This document shows, one piece after another, positions 46,351 through 57,588 of a DNA stretch of 64,000 nt. The first letter of the stretch is position 1. Each line of letters opens with the position of its first letter. A model generated the notes under the pieces. The model saw nothing but the letters and a program-made list of their open reading frames with translations. It had not been told where the DNA came from and did no database searches. The stretch is from positions 13,852,001 to 13,916,000 of the forward strand of contig NC_064424.1 in assembly GCF_023375975.1 (NCBI RefSeq), in the 5' to 3' direction. The position numbers and the translations under genes were made by a program. Origin of the DNA: Astyanax mexicanus (taxonomy: Eukaryota; Chordata; Actinopteri; Characiformes; Acestrorhamphidae).

Positions 46351-46627
46351 CTGGGTGGTGTGGTGGACCGGCGCACACGGACAGGTGTTTCAATCCTCCC
46401 AGCGTTCTCGCATCAGTTGGGCCTCGTGTGCCTTTCTGTTCTCTGGTGCCGTTCGCAGGCAGGTCCGACGTGAAGATCTGGCCTGCCTCGTGCTTTCAGA
46501 AAGCTTGGACAGGCATCAGCCCACTGCCGCCGGGACAGAAACACAGCTGTCTTACAGAACCTGGGCCAAAGAGTGCTGGGATAAAAGAGCCAGAGACCAA
46601 GAGGAAGAGCTCAAGTTAAGCTCGTAA
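46351..46627 (+). CDS. Weak candidate terminal exon, protein not recognised
   Basis: Follows an acceptor-like tcagatttgcag. One phase reads about 91 codons to TAA with natural-looking content (RRQVRREDLACLVLSES.., LSYRTWAKECWDKRARDQEE). An alternative phase over the same DNA is open for 158 codons (46,143-46,619), so openness alone proves little. No domain is recognised. It may instead be conserved non-coding DNA. Confidence 0.22.
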
Positions 46628-47022
46628 ATCACGTGAACACCTTTGATCAGAGACGTTCTTAATGAGGAGACCAGCCACTGACTGCAATACGAGTGGGAGT
46701 TCCTGTAACACTAATCATGCCATCGGTTCAAGGATAAAGTCCCGCCCGTCTACAAAAAAATTCAAAATCAGCAAGGGTGCTAGTGAGGAAGCCTCCATCG
46801 CTGTGGAGATCTGCGCAAGTAAAGTAGCCATAACAGGCCAAAAAAAAGTTTTGGTTTTTTTTGCTCATTATTGAGCCAAATGTTACAAATATTAATCCAA
46901 CCTTTATGTTTTCCAGTATTTTGGTCTCTCCTCATTCAAACTGACTGAAGACTCCTCTTACATGACTGTAAATAACTTCCCAGCTGTGTTGCAAAGAAAT
47001 CCACAGAGTGAATCGATTTGTG
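46628..47022. other. Non-coding stretch, nothing recognised
   Basis: Mixed composition, no supported frame or repeat. Confidence 0.45.
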
Positions 47023-47024
47023 TA

Positions 47025-47517
47025 CCGTATTTTTTCCTATATAAAGGTGCACCGGATTACAATTTATGCACCATCAACAAATGTCTATTTTCTGGTCTAT
47101 TTTCATACATAAGCCTCACCGCATTATGAAACACTGAGTGTTCCAGGAAGCTAGAACAATTTTAGCTAGCAGGTCGTCCCATGTAGCTTGTTTTAACACG
47201 GTAATGTTAATGCTGCTCCAGCTAATGCTAATGCTGCTCTAGCAGTGCTAGCCAGAGTTAGCAGCAGGCGACAGGCTGATAATACTCACCTCTGAACGAC
47301 GAAAGAGCTAGCGCTTAGCATGGTTAGCAGCTAATGCTAATACTGCTCCCGCCTCTCTGCTGGAGAACTAAACTGAAACTCTTTATAACGCTGTACTTCA
47401 GTAGAGTAACTTTACTGCTCCTTATAACCTGACTGGTAAAATTTATACATAAGGTGCACCAATGATTTTTGGGAAAACTAAAGGTTTAAAGTGCACCTTA
47501 TAGTGCAAAAAATACAG
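47025..47517. mobile_element. Old, short relative of the TA-flanked pogo-like element
   Basis: Flanked by TA, with decayed termini (ccgtattttttcctatataa; cttatagtgcaaaaaatacag) and interior phrases shared with copies A and B (tagcttgttttaacacggta; actcacctctgaac; actgctccttataacctgac). It is 493 bp long and carries the cagcct-type segment only once, where A and B carry about three. No coding capacity. Confidence 0.82.
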
Positions 47518-47519
47518 TA

Positions 47520-48545
47520 TTAGTATTTTGCTTCAATCCTCCACTGACTGCACTGAGAAGAATGGTTTCTCACTCAATTGGCACTATGGAACACTGCTAA
47601 CTCCAATATTTTAAAATGAGAGTCCACATTGTTTGTGCACTTCTAGAGGAGGAATTAATTGTCATAGGATTTCTTATGTTTATAATAGAATGCTGGTGTA
47701 TAAAAGAACAGGATGCATCTCAAAAGCAAACTACTTTGTAAAGCTTATTGTAACGTTTTTAAGTACGCAAAACAAAAAAAGGTGTCAAAGCTGAGTATAC
47801 TTAGTAGTCCAAGATTGATATAAATCAGACTGGCGTGACTGGGCCAAACACAAACTAAATCACATCTGATTCATCAAAAAGGTTCATTTAATTCAAGTAA
47901 TTACATTTAATCACGCAAGCAATTCATCACAACAGCCCTAAAATACAATGTCCAGCCTGAGGCCTGCAGATTATGCTCCTAGGGGGCAAAAAAACTAAAA
48001 CCAAGTTGCTGATGTTCAACTTTTAACAATGTCAACAGCCACAGCCATCTTGACTGAGCCTGAATATAAACGACTGCTTTATGACAAGTCGAAATTCCAG
48101 CAGTTGTTTGTCATCCAAAATGCTGCCCTTCTGTCAGGAAATGCGAAGGCGTTTTTAAGACACGTTTAACCCAACACAGACTGGCTGGTGAGAAGCTCGT
48201 CTGAGCTCCCCTAATGAAATCAATCTGCGACTCGGAGGAGCTCACTGATAACGAGAGGAAAGAAACACAGTGACCAGATGGCACAATTTGGACAAAATTG
48301 GGACCTGGAACCTTTCTACTGCAATACTAATTTTGGGATTTGGATTGTAGATGATTTCAACAAGCAAGGATTAAAAAAAACAATAAGAATAATAACAAAA
48401 ATGCTTAATATGCTTGATTGTTGCTGCTGGGGAGGGGGCTGGGGTCAAAAGTGTCTAAATATAGCATGGGTAACAGCCTCATAGCTTTAAAAAAAGAAGT
48501 TATACTTGTCATGCTTATAGGTCTTAGAACAGATCCTGCTCAGAA
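47520..48545. other. Non-coding stretch
   Basis: About 48,080-48,275 is repeat-free with mixed composition and may be conserved. The frames at 48,278-48,606 run into the hAT that follows and are not genes. Confidence 0.4.
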
Positions 48546-49699
48546 GAGTGTAGTAGGGCTGCAACGATTAGTCGGTGTTATCGACAATGTCGACTATAAA
48601 AAGTAGTCGACGCGGAGTATCATTGTCGGCATGTCATTAAAGTGTGATGGAGAGAGATAAAAAAAGGGGTGAGAGAGGAAGACAAACACCTATTGAGAGA
48701 GTGAGCATCCTGATTGGCCTCTCCTCATGCTTAGTTGGCCAATGAGGTTTCATTGTGGATGGGACTTGCAGCAAGTGCGAGAGAAAGAGAGAGAGGTAAA
48801 GTGTAATATCAGCGCTATGTTCATTAAACACAAACAAACACATTTAACTCCACAAAACTACTCTACAGTCCGTATTTACTAGTTCTTTACAGCTTAAACA
48901 CTGATTTCTATATTACCTGCGGAGAGTTAAATTACTGCAGAGAGCTGCTAACGTTAGATGGGTAAGTGTTGGGGAGATACTGTACTCTGTCCAATCCGTT
49001 AAAATTAAGTTTTATGTTATAGTAACTACAGACTTTATTTAAAAAAAAAAAAAAAAACACATTTTATTTTCACACTTTAGAAGAAACAATGAAAAAAAAA
49101 ATGCATAGTATCCTAGAATATCTTGAAAACAACATCCAGCCTGTGTGAATGTTTCCTACAATATACTGTAATTTTTAGTTTAATATAGGTACTAAGGGTG
49201 TCACGATTTCAATATTTTATCGAAATCGATCAAAATTGTGTCGTGGTCTCGAGCATCGAAGTCAAAAAGATGATTGACGATCCCTCCCTCTAAGCTACGA
49301 AAGCACGCGCTACGCAAATGGCGCAGCACACTGTAGCCAACCTTTCTCTAGAGCAGCCCTTTCTCCAGAGAATGTGGACATTCTCATCTCCTTAAAGAAA
49401 AACTTGAAAATATAAAAATAACAGTCTTTTTGTCTAGCCTTAAATATGTTAAAAGTTTTGGTACCTTAAGGAGCATCTTTCTCTCAGATAAAGTTAATAA
49501 TATATCTTTGTTAAAGAAAAAAAACTTGTCATTCTCAAAGACCGAGTCTTATTTTTCATGTTTAACTGTTATAGTAGGATAGAGTTCAGTTTGTTAAGAC
49601 TGTAATTGTTCTATTATTCCGTACATGACTGTTCCTGTAGTTTTTTATTATTTATTTTGTTATGTTGCACATTGCTGTTTTAATAGTGCACACTGCTGC

Positions 49700-50568
49700 T
49701 ACCACTGCTGCTCTCTCTCACCGACAAATGTTGCTAGGAACCTGGGTGTTCTGGTTGATGACCAGCTTCTCTTCACGCACCATGTGGCCTCAGTTGCTCG
49801 ATCCTGCCGCTTTGCGCTTTACAACATCGGAAAAATTCGACCGTTTCTGACGCAACAGGCCACCCAACTCCTGGTACAAGCTGTGGTAATCTCACGCCTC
49901 GACTACTGCAATGCCGTACTAACTGGCCTCCCGGCCTGTGTAGTAAAACCACTACAGATGATCCAGAACGCAGCAGCACGTTTGGTCTTCAACCAACCAA
50001 AACGGTCACATGTCACTCCGCTGCTCATTGAGCTCCACTGGCTACCAGTTGATGCTCGCATCAAATTCAAAGCGCTTACAATCGCCTACAAGGTGATGAC
50101 AGTACAGGCTCCTTCCTACCTGCACTCGCTGCTGAAGGCTTACGCTACCTCCCGGCCGCTGCGCTCCTCCAATGAACGTCGCCTTGCTTTGCCAAACACT
50201 CACACAAAGCAATCCAGACTGTTCTCATACAGAGTTCCCCAATGGTGGAACAAACTACCTTCTACTACCAGATCAGGAGAATCTCTCGCTATCTTTAAGA
50301 AACTCCTGAAGACAGAGCTCTTCAAAGAGCACTTACTCTCCTAACACCTCTAACAAACTAACTAATTCTAACCTCATTTCCTTCTTCCTCTTCTCTACTC
50401 CTCTATCCCATTATTTCCCTCTGACCTCCTTAAGGCCCTATCTATGGATGTTTTATTTTTAACTTCTATTATTTTTGTACTTAACCTCTTCTATTATTTG
50501 CACTTCAATATTGTAAGTCGCTTTGGACAAAAGCGTCTGCCAAATGTAATGTAATGTAATGTAATGTA
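49700..50568 (+). mobile_element. 5'-truncated L2-like non-LTR retrotransposon
   Basis: Contains the C-terminal part of an LINE ORF2 (next feature), a short 3' untranslated region ending gtcgctttggacaaaagcgt then ctgccaaatg, and a short tandem tail of gtaat units (50,545-50,568). This 3' end is characteristic of fish L2/CR1-group LINEs and of SINEs that borrow their tails. The 5' boundary is uncertain; homology is convincing from about 49,725. It lies inside the hAT at 49,193-50,881. Confidence 0.85.
49725..50344 (+). pseudogene. LINE ORF2 C-terminal fragment (reverse transcriptase end)
   Basis: An open frame (ATG at 49,625, but LINE-like only from about residue 35) ending at TAA 50,342-50,344. 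It reads NVARNLGVLVDDQL.., then ISRLDYCNAVLTGLP, QMIQNAAARLVFNQPK, LHWLPVDARIKFKALTI and PQWWNKLPSTTRSGESLAIF, then FKKLLKTELF. These are the standard blocks after the catalytic palm of L2/CR1-group reverse transcriptases. The catalytic YADD-type motif, fingers and the endonuclease are absent, so it is non-functional. The frame has no stops, so the insertion is relatively young. Confidence 0.88.
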
Positions 50569-51026
50569 CCAAAAAAGCCACTAGATGGAATTACATATAT
50601 ATCTTAATTAAATTATTTAAATTTGACCATTAGTTCCTAATGTGGTGTATTACAGATCACTTGTATCACTTTGCATCACTTATATCAAGCCCACCTTTTG
50701 AAATAAGATATTGTAAATTTGATTAATCAAACCAATGAATGACCAAAGACTGGAATAGGCCTCTCTGCTGTAAAGAAAAGAAAAAAAAGAAAATAGAGAA
50801 TCGAATCAAATCGAATCGAATCGTGACCCTTAAATCGGAAATAAAATTGAATCGAGGATTTAGAGAATCGTGACACCCCTAATAGGTATGTCAAACTATC
50901 AAGATATACTGCAAAACTGTCCTCACCAGTAGGAAATACAAATGGAGGGCATGAAAAAAAAAAGAATCTCGAGTAATCGGTTAATCAAACAAATAATCGG
51001 CAGATTATTGCAGCCCTAGAGTGTAG

Positions 51027-52303
51027 ACAGAGCTGGGTACAACAAGACCATCCTGTATATTGTATTGTGATGAAGACTGCAATGATTTGTCGATATACTC
51101 AACAACAATGTATCGTGATAATAATCGTGCATTGTGATACGCTAATGTAGACTGACCGTAAAAACTGACCGTTATATAATAAAGATGAAAAAAAAAAAAA
51201 AAAAAAAAAAAAAAACACGGCATCAAAGCCTTTTCGAAGTTAAAGCAGCGCAGAAGAAAAGAACAATAAAGGACAATGTGGCAGCAATTCTGCTCCAGCG
51301 CAGATAAGAACGCAGCGATTGAAGTCTGTCTATATCGTGCCGAAAGCGCCGACGGTCGTGTCTGGATTTGACCTCAGATCATGCACGCGACGGCACAGGC
51401 AGCCTATTAATGAAGTGGAGCGTCTCAGGCGTGCCAGGAGATAAGCGCCCAGCTGCTGATGTACTCCAATGACAAGGAGTTGATATTCGGGCGAGCTGAA
51501 CACAAACACGGCCGTGTTGACGGAGAAGCAAAGTGACAGCTTGCTCAGTGCTGGTTCCAGTGGGTTCAGAAGAGGAGGGCGGGTGGCTGGGGGTGGGTGG
51601 AGTATAAGAAGGCCAGAATTTGGCAGAGCCCCTGCAAAGAAGACAAATTGTTATGCAGTCCCCTGATTTGGCACGCTACTCCCCGAGATTAATTACTCTT
51701 TCCTGTGTGCTGAACAGAACGGGCAGCGGAGGGGAGAAACCTAGCGGCTTAGCCCTTACCTTCCTCAGCCCGGAGCCCAGAGAGCAGCAAGCCAACCAAG
51801 TGTCCCTAAAGATAAACACAGCAGAGACGGGAGGGGGGGTATCAAAGACACTTTGGCACGAGTCACAAGTGACATTCTGGAGGAGGCGTGGCACAATCAG
51901 AAATGTCTTAATAGGGCTATACGATATAGAAGGAGGGGACAAAAATAAATAAATAAATAAATAAAAAAGAATCATTAAAAAAAAGAGACTGCAACAGTTG
52001 GTTGTACTGTGATATTATAAAAAAATATAATATAATGAAGGAACTTTTACCAAATTTCATCTAAAATCAATAATCCTGCGTCATAAAATGAATAACGCAG
52101 TCTGAGCATCCATGATTGGAGTAAAATAATGGCATTAAATATTATACAATTGTATTAAGCAGCAAAACACACTTTTAAAATGTAATTTGACACTGCACAA
52201 AACATTGCATGTGGTCATATAATTCTCATTAAATGTAAACTTTTACATTATTTTTTCTTTCGTTTTTAATCATTTGAGAATCTGAGATCTGCATACTGGT
52301 ATC
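51027..52303. promoter_or_regulatory. MITE remnant, poly-A, and candidate conserved element
   Basis: 51,028-51,140 resembles a decayed MITE (agagctgggtacaac; cgtgcattgtgatacg). 51,188-51,216 is a 29-A run. About 51,235-51,560 is repeat-free, GC-richer, without frames, and enhancer-like in texture (cctattaatgaagtgg). The 110-codon frame at 51,620-51,952 has no domain. Confidence 0.3.
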
Positions 52304-52519
52304 TAGGGGTGGGCAATATTATATCATATACAATACATCGTGACACAGAAATATCATGATATTAAAATGTCATATCGTGATAATAGGGATGTTCTGTTCT
52401 GAAAGTAATCTATTTACTGTGAAGCTAAGTGTATTTTTTGCAGAATTGTTTTAGTTTGCAGTTTATATGCATGCACAAAATATTCTTTTATTATTTTATG
52501 CTATATTATTTTGCCACAT

Positions 52520-52575
<56 letters not shown>

Positions 52576-52954
52576 ATTTTATTTCAGGCGCCTTTCTGTC
52601 ACTCAAGGACACCTTACAAAGTGCAAAATAAGCATTAAATAAAACACACAAAATACACAACATTAAAAACAGGTAAAAAAGATAAAACAATGGAATAGGC
52701 AAGTTTAAAGGCGAGTTCGAGTGTGGATTTGAATTGTGAGAGTGAGTTAATTTGTCTGATATGAGGTGGTAAAGAGTTCCAGAGTTGGGGAGCAGAGCGG
52801 CTGAAGGCTTATGATTATACTGTTATACTGTTATACTATATTCTTGAAATCAATAAATCATTTTTCTGTTTTCCTTTATCGCCAAGTATATCGTTATCGC
52901 AAAAATACCCTGAAATATCGTGATATTTTTTGAGAGCCATATTGCCCACCCCTA
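52304..52954. mobile_element. hAT-like MITE split by an LINE
   Basis: Termini taggggtgggcaatattat and gccatattgcccacccctaa-type end are flanked by ctggtatc and ctggcatt (six of eight). Same family as 30,281-30,680, which lacks the insertion. Without the 286-bp insert it is 365 bp. Confidence 0.85.
52523..52808 (-). mobile_element. 5'-truncated L2-like LINE, minus strand
   Basis: Read on the minus strand, it begins in an ORF2 C-terminus (AFSRSAPQLWNSLPPHIRQ, then NSLSQFKSTLELAF), then a 3' untranslated region (tttgcactttgtaaggtgtc, aaaggcgcctgaaataaaat) and an (ATT)n tail (52,523-52,575 on the plus strand). The sibling MITE at 30,281 shows the empty site ccacattatgattatac. Insertion duplicated ttat (52,519-52,522; 52,809-52,812). 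It is a different LINE subfamily from 49,700, with a different tail. Confidence 0.9.
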
Positions 52955-52962
52955 CTGGCATT

Positions 52963-55295
52963 TGATGTCAGTATTTTACTATGCCAGCATTTCATGAATT
53001 TTGGAAATACAGAAATTAAAGATAAAGCCGATTCAATCCAATTTTGGTACTGGTTCTAATATTGCTCATTTTTCCAGACTTTGAATAAGCAATTATTGTT
53101 TTTAGTGGAAAATATTCGATATATAAATTAACATTTTTTCTTGGGGATTTCCCCTGGGGCGATTCCTCTTCAGGTAAAATTTCAGCACTTTCCCATACAG
53201 CTGGTTTAATTTCTCATCATTTCTGACCCAGATCTGTCTCAGTAAAGCATCTTCTACATGCATTCTATGATCTATGCAATAAAAATCTGTTTGTGCATTG
53301 CTTAGTTCACAATAAAATTGGCATAAGTGACCACTTACAAATTAAATTAAGCGATTACGAAATTAGAAAACATTATTTTCTAACACATATCCTTTTGTGG
53401 ATTAAGATCACAGTAACGTAAAAATGACACAGAGAGAAGAAACAGCAGCGAGGCCCAGAAAGCTTTAAAATGCCATAGTAACAACTTTGATAACATGGTG
53501 CTGTATTTGATTTCAATACAATACACATTTTGCTATTAGAGACCTAAAAGGTGTTGAGGATGTTACTCTTTTGCTGCTGGATATTTAGGTAACACTGACA
53601 TATTTTTGATGTTTCACAAACATTCACATACAACACAACGATATATTTCTGTGAAAGATAATCTTAACTAGTTTTCCCATAAGCAGCCCATAATGGTAGC
53701 AGCAACAGTTTGCTAAACAACAACATGCATGAATTTAAAGAACTGAGCTTCTGCTTTTCAAGTTCTGCTTTTTGAGTTCAAATATCAATAATTCTGTACC
53801 AGACTCCTATCCTCCTGAGACAGACTTTTGCTTAGTGTGTATTTTTAATTTATCCTAGCTATTTGAGATTAGCAGGACCTACCAAGTATAAAAACTAAAC
53901 TTCGTCTTTGTACAGGAAATAGTTTTTTGCAAAAAAAAAAAAAAACAATGGTCCTTATATGGGGAGAGTAGTAAAACAACAAAAAATTATCCTACAGCAA
54001 GTAAATTAACTACTTTCAAACATAAAATTGTGTACATAACAATTGGGAATTGTTACCTGGACCATTTATCTGCCTGGACTGGCTGTTAAAAACTTGGGTT
54101 TCCCGCCATCTTTTTTTTAATCAACTGAGTATAATGTTATGTGAACACAAGTTGTTATGGGCATTATCCCTATATGAGGTCAAAGGGTCAATGTTTTAAA
54201 AAAAGTATAATTTATTATCATGGTGCAGAGAAGCAGAAATTTAATGTCCACATATGAGGTCTCAAGAGGATATACAGCACCTTCAATACCAAATATTTAT
54301 TAAAGGGTCATGATGAATTTAAGCTAAAAAGCATGAAAGCCAAACAGAATATAGATCTAAGCTACAGCAAAACATATTTAAGAGTTTCAAATGTTGATCT
54401 TCAATCATTTTTACTGACCAGCTCACCCAAGATGAAGGGGATTCAACTGCATGTTTAATGGCTGCTCCTTGTTTTTTTTTCCATCACATTTAATTGACAT
54501 AATTTTAGGTTATTTTCAGCCACTTATTCGGTCGCATTTGCACCTAAAAAAAACAAATATCCGTGGCCAAAATTTCGCTACACCCCCTAGTAATAACCAC
54601 ACATGTCCATGCATGCGTGAGCTAAAATTAAAGTGCTAAATTATGGGTTTTAGTCGCTGGCTGTAATTTCGATATTGGGTCGAGAGAAATGCCTGAATTT
54701 CCTCATTCAGCAGTGAATAATATAATCAGCCACGGATATAATCGGGCACCCGTAGAAAGTCATGAACAGTGCTTAGTCACTGAAGAGAGGAAGGGTGGTG
54801 AGGAGAGCAGTCCAGGGCATGCAGAAGTGGCTCATTTGTGCCCGTGGGCACGCAGATAATAAAGGTGGCTCAAAACGCAGAGCCAGAGATTAGCCTGCAT
54901 CACACCTGAGTGCTCTTCTACAGTCTCTGCAATCACTCCAGCCCTCACAAGTATTTGCTTCATTTTTTTTCACAGCACAACTATTACTCTGCAGGTGAGG
55001 TGAAGCAGCACAGAAATAGAAAACATTTTATTCTAATGAGGAGAATATGGGCAATGGATTTCTCAGAAATGTCTCGATTAAAGGAGTCAGTATTCAGTGG
55101 GAGCTGTACAGTTTAGGGCTGGGCTGATAAACATGCTGAAAGCATGTGTCCGAGCTATTTATTTAGAAGAGGCAGCTTCACCATTATCACCATTACCACA
55201 TCAAAATTATTTGTAGAATTAAGATTAGGTGTGCCATATTGTATCGTACACAGTAATATTAGCAACATTTTTGAATATCGAGAAGGATATTATAC
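52963..55295. other. Non-coding stretch
   Basis: AT-rich with few recognisable repeats. About 54,640-54,910 is repeat-free, GC-richer and enhancer-like in texture. The frames at 54,451 and 54,910 are short and featureless. MITE-like text appears near 55,225-55,290 (gtgccatattgtatcgtac). Confidence 0.4.
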
Positions 55296-56007
55296 TAGAG
55301 GTAGACCATATGGCCCTAAAATAATATCACGATATTTCATGGTATTTTCGTGATAGCGATACTTTTGTCGATATGACAAAACACTGAATAAATAAAAAAT
55401 ATTTTAAGAATACACTACTGCAACAAAGTAAACATTTAATTAGCTTTAAACGAGCGGATGAGTTAAAATTTTGGATCAGCACAAGAATCAGAGTGTGAAA
55501 ACATTGAAATAGTTCTACGTCCCGCCACAGACCATTTTCTTCAGCCGAAACGGTGAGCGGTGAGAACTCTCGCTGGCCCAAATTCGGGATCCTTTTATTT
55601 CTCTGCCCGGGCTCCAGGAAATAGTCTGTGATGAAGTCATCTTTTTTAATACTATTTTTATTTTATATAAAAGCTATGGCATGCTAATCACCATATAGCC
55701 AAGTTACCAAGTATTATTGTTAAAGAAAACGAACGAAATAAAGAAAACTGAAAATGAAATTTCTCCTTAACTGAAACTAATAAACACGGTAATTAAAAGA
55801 AAAAACTGTAACTGAAATTACAGATTGAATACCCTACTTTTTGTGTTTGTTAATTTATTTATAAATAAATAAAATAATATCATTGCTTACTTACTTATTA
55901 TGTCATTTTTTTTGAAGAATAACTGAAAACATATTCAAATGTGTTATATCATGATATAAAAAATTCCATATTGTGACATATGATTTTTCCCATATCTCCC
56001 AGCACCA
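55296..56007. mobile_element. hAT-like MITE, boundaries tentative
   Basis: Left end tagaggtagaccatatggcc and right end cccatatctcccagcacca form a loose inverted pair of the same style as 30,281. No target duplication was found. The interior shares the cactactgcaacaaagtaa block with 24,770-25,272. The 84-codon minus frame is read-through. Confidence 0.5.
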
Positions 56008-57317
56008 TGACAAAGTATATATTTTAAAATATAATATTTTCTCTAAGTTGTTGATGTTTTAGGTCACATTTTTGCAGAAATACAGAAAATTCTAAAGGGT
56101 TTACAAACTCTCAAGCAACACTGTACGTCTACCAGCACCTACCCATCCATTCCATATAATATCAAAAGCTTACCAACCAACAAACACAAAAAATAGCAGC
56201 AGGTTGTCCATTATATAGAATAGATAGCAGCACCATACGAGAGCAGTGGAGGTAATTGCCTGTATTACCTTGAGTTGAGACATCAGCCTTGGATTAAGTG
56301 AGATTCCCTGCAGTCTCATGCCATTGTGACTGATTGCGAAGAATAACCACCGCGAAGCTTCTCAGCTGTAGAACCGGTAATGTACAGCATCCTATGGGCA
56401 TCTGTCTGTTTTATGCTAGTCATATTTTTCCTAGAAAGGCTCTGCAGCACAGTGGTGTATTGTAGTAAAACAGCACTATAGAGAAGAATCCCACAAACAC
56501 AACACAGAGCAGGGTTATGGCACCAGCTCAGAGGAATCCCTTTATGACTATGAAAATATGTCTACAGGAAGACAGGATTTCCACCCTCTTAAACTCCCTA
56601 GCTCTTGGAATAGCAAGGCCTACATATCCAGATCTCTCACTGCTGTTTGTCTTCATGAGCCAGACCTGCGGTGCGTCCTAGACTACGGCCATTAAACTTG
56701 AAAAAGCTGTGCAGAGACTAATATAGAGGGTGCAGTGGCAACCATTTTTACTGTATAGCATGGTATAAAAATGGTAAGGTAATCTTTAGGGCAATATAAA
56801 CTCCATAGGACTCGCCCCCAATTTGACTTAAAGTTACTATTTTATTACTCTACAAGCTCTACATAGTGGTAAACCTGCAGTGAAGCATATTAGCTGTCAA
56901 ATTGAAATTGACACCAATAAATCCATAACTCCCAGTATTTGCTTTATTCAGGAGTATTTTATCCTCTTCAGTCACACAAGTATCAAAGAAAAATGTCATA
57001 TTGACATATATTGCATATCACACTACCCTATTATCTTCTCTACTATGAGCAACATATTGTGTTAATACTGTATTGTGCGAGATACCCTGTGATTCCCACC
57101 ACTAGCATTGAGGGAGGAAAACAAAAACAAACAGGGAAACTGATTTTACTTCCATCTCCATCCCCTAAAAATAGAAACTAAAATAGCATTAGGTTGCTGT
57201 CAACAACTATAAGCAAGAAATCCAGCTCCAAAAAACAGTTAGCATAGTGAATAACACATTCCAACCCTGCCAGACCAGCATCTTTGTCTATAAGCAAAAT
57301 TTTTTATCATATATTGT
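56008..57317. other. Non-coding stretch
   Basis: About 56,250-56,400 is repeat-free with mixed composition. No gene or transposon was recognised elsewhere. Confidence 0.4.
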
Positions 57318-57580
57318 TAGGGGTGTGATGAGAGCTCGCGGCACGTGGCTTAAACCTGTCTCACGGGGGGGAAAAAAACAGAAGGTAACTCCGCGGTACA
57401 GTTAAAAGACTCCGTGCGACAGTAGCTGAGCTCCAGTTAAAGACAGTTAAAAACTCTAGTTTTCAAGCCATTTTTCATTTTTGACGTTTTCTTTAAAATT
57501 TTATTTTAAAATCTCGTCTCGTTCTCGTGAACCCAGTATCATGTCTCGTCTCGTGATATTAGTGTCTCGTCACACCCCTA
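57318..57580. mobile_element. 263-bp hAT-type MITE with perfect target duplication
   Basis: Termini taggggtgtgatgagagctc and gtgtctcgtcacaccccta are flanked by the perfect octamer tatattgt (57,310-57,317; 57,581-57,588). Subterminal ctcgtctcgt repeats. Too small to code. Confidence 0.92.
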
Positions 57581-57588
57581 TATATTGT

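Larger units (their letters stand above)
49193..50881. mobile_element. Middle hAT of the nest
   Basis: Termini taagggtgtcacgatttc and gagaatcgtgacacccctaa-type end are flanked by ataggtac and ataggtat (seven of eight; 49,185-49,192 and 50,882-50,889). It is inserted in 48,554-51,018 and is itself opened by an LINE 3' end. Subterminal runs of atcgaatcg words are typical of this class. No transposase. Confidence 0.9.
48554..51018. mobile_element. Outer hAT of a three-level nest
   Basis: Left terminus tagggctgcaacgattagtc and right terminus cagattattgcagcccta are flanked by the perfect octamer gagtgtag (48,546-48,553; 51,019-51,026). After removal of the inner element about 0.78 kb remain, so it is non-autonomous. 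Older relatives of the terminus occur at 8,334, 11,228 and 29,144. Confidence 0.93.

Noticed and set aside
52496..52702. Low-complexity minus-strand protein with an isoleucine run
   Set aside because: It is the (ATT)n tail and 3' untranslated part of a truncated LINE.
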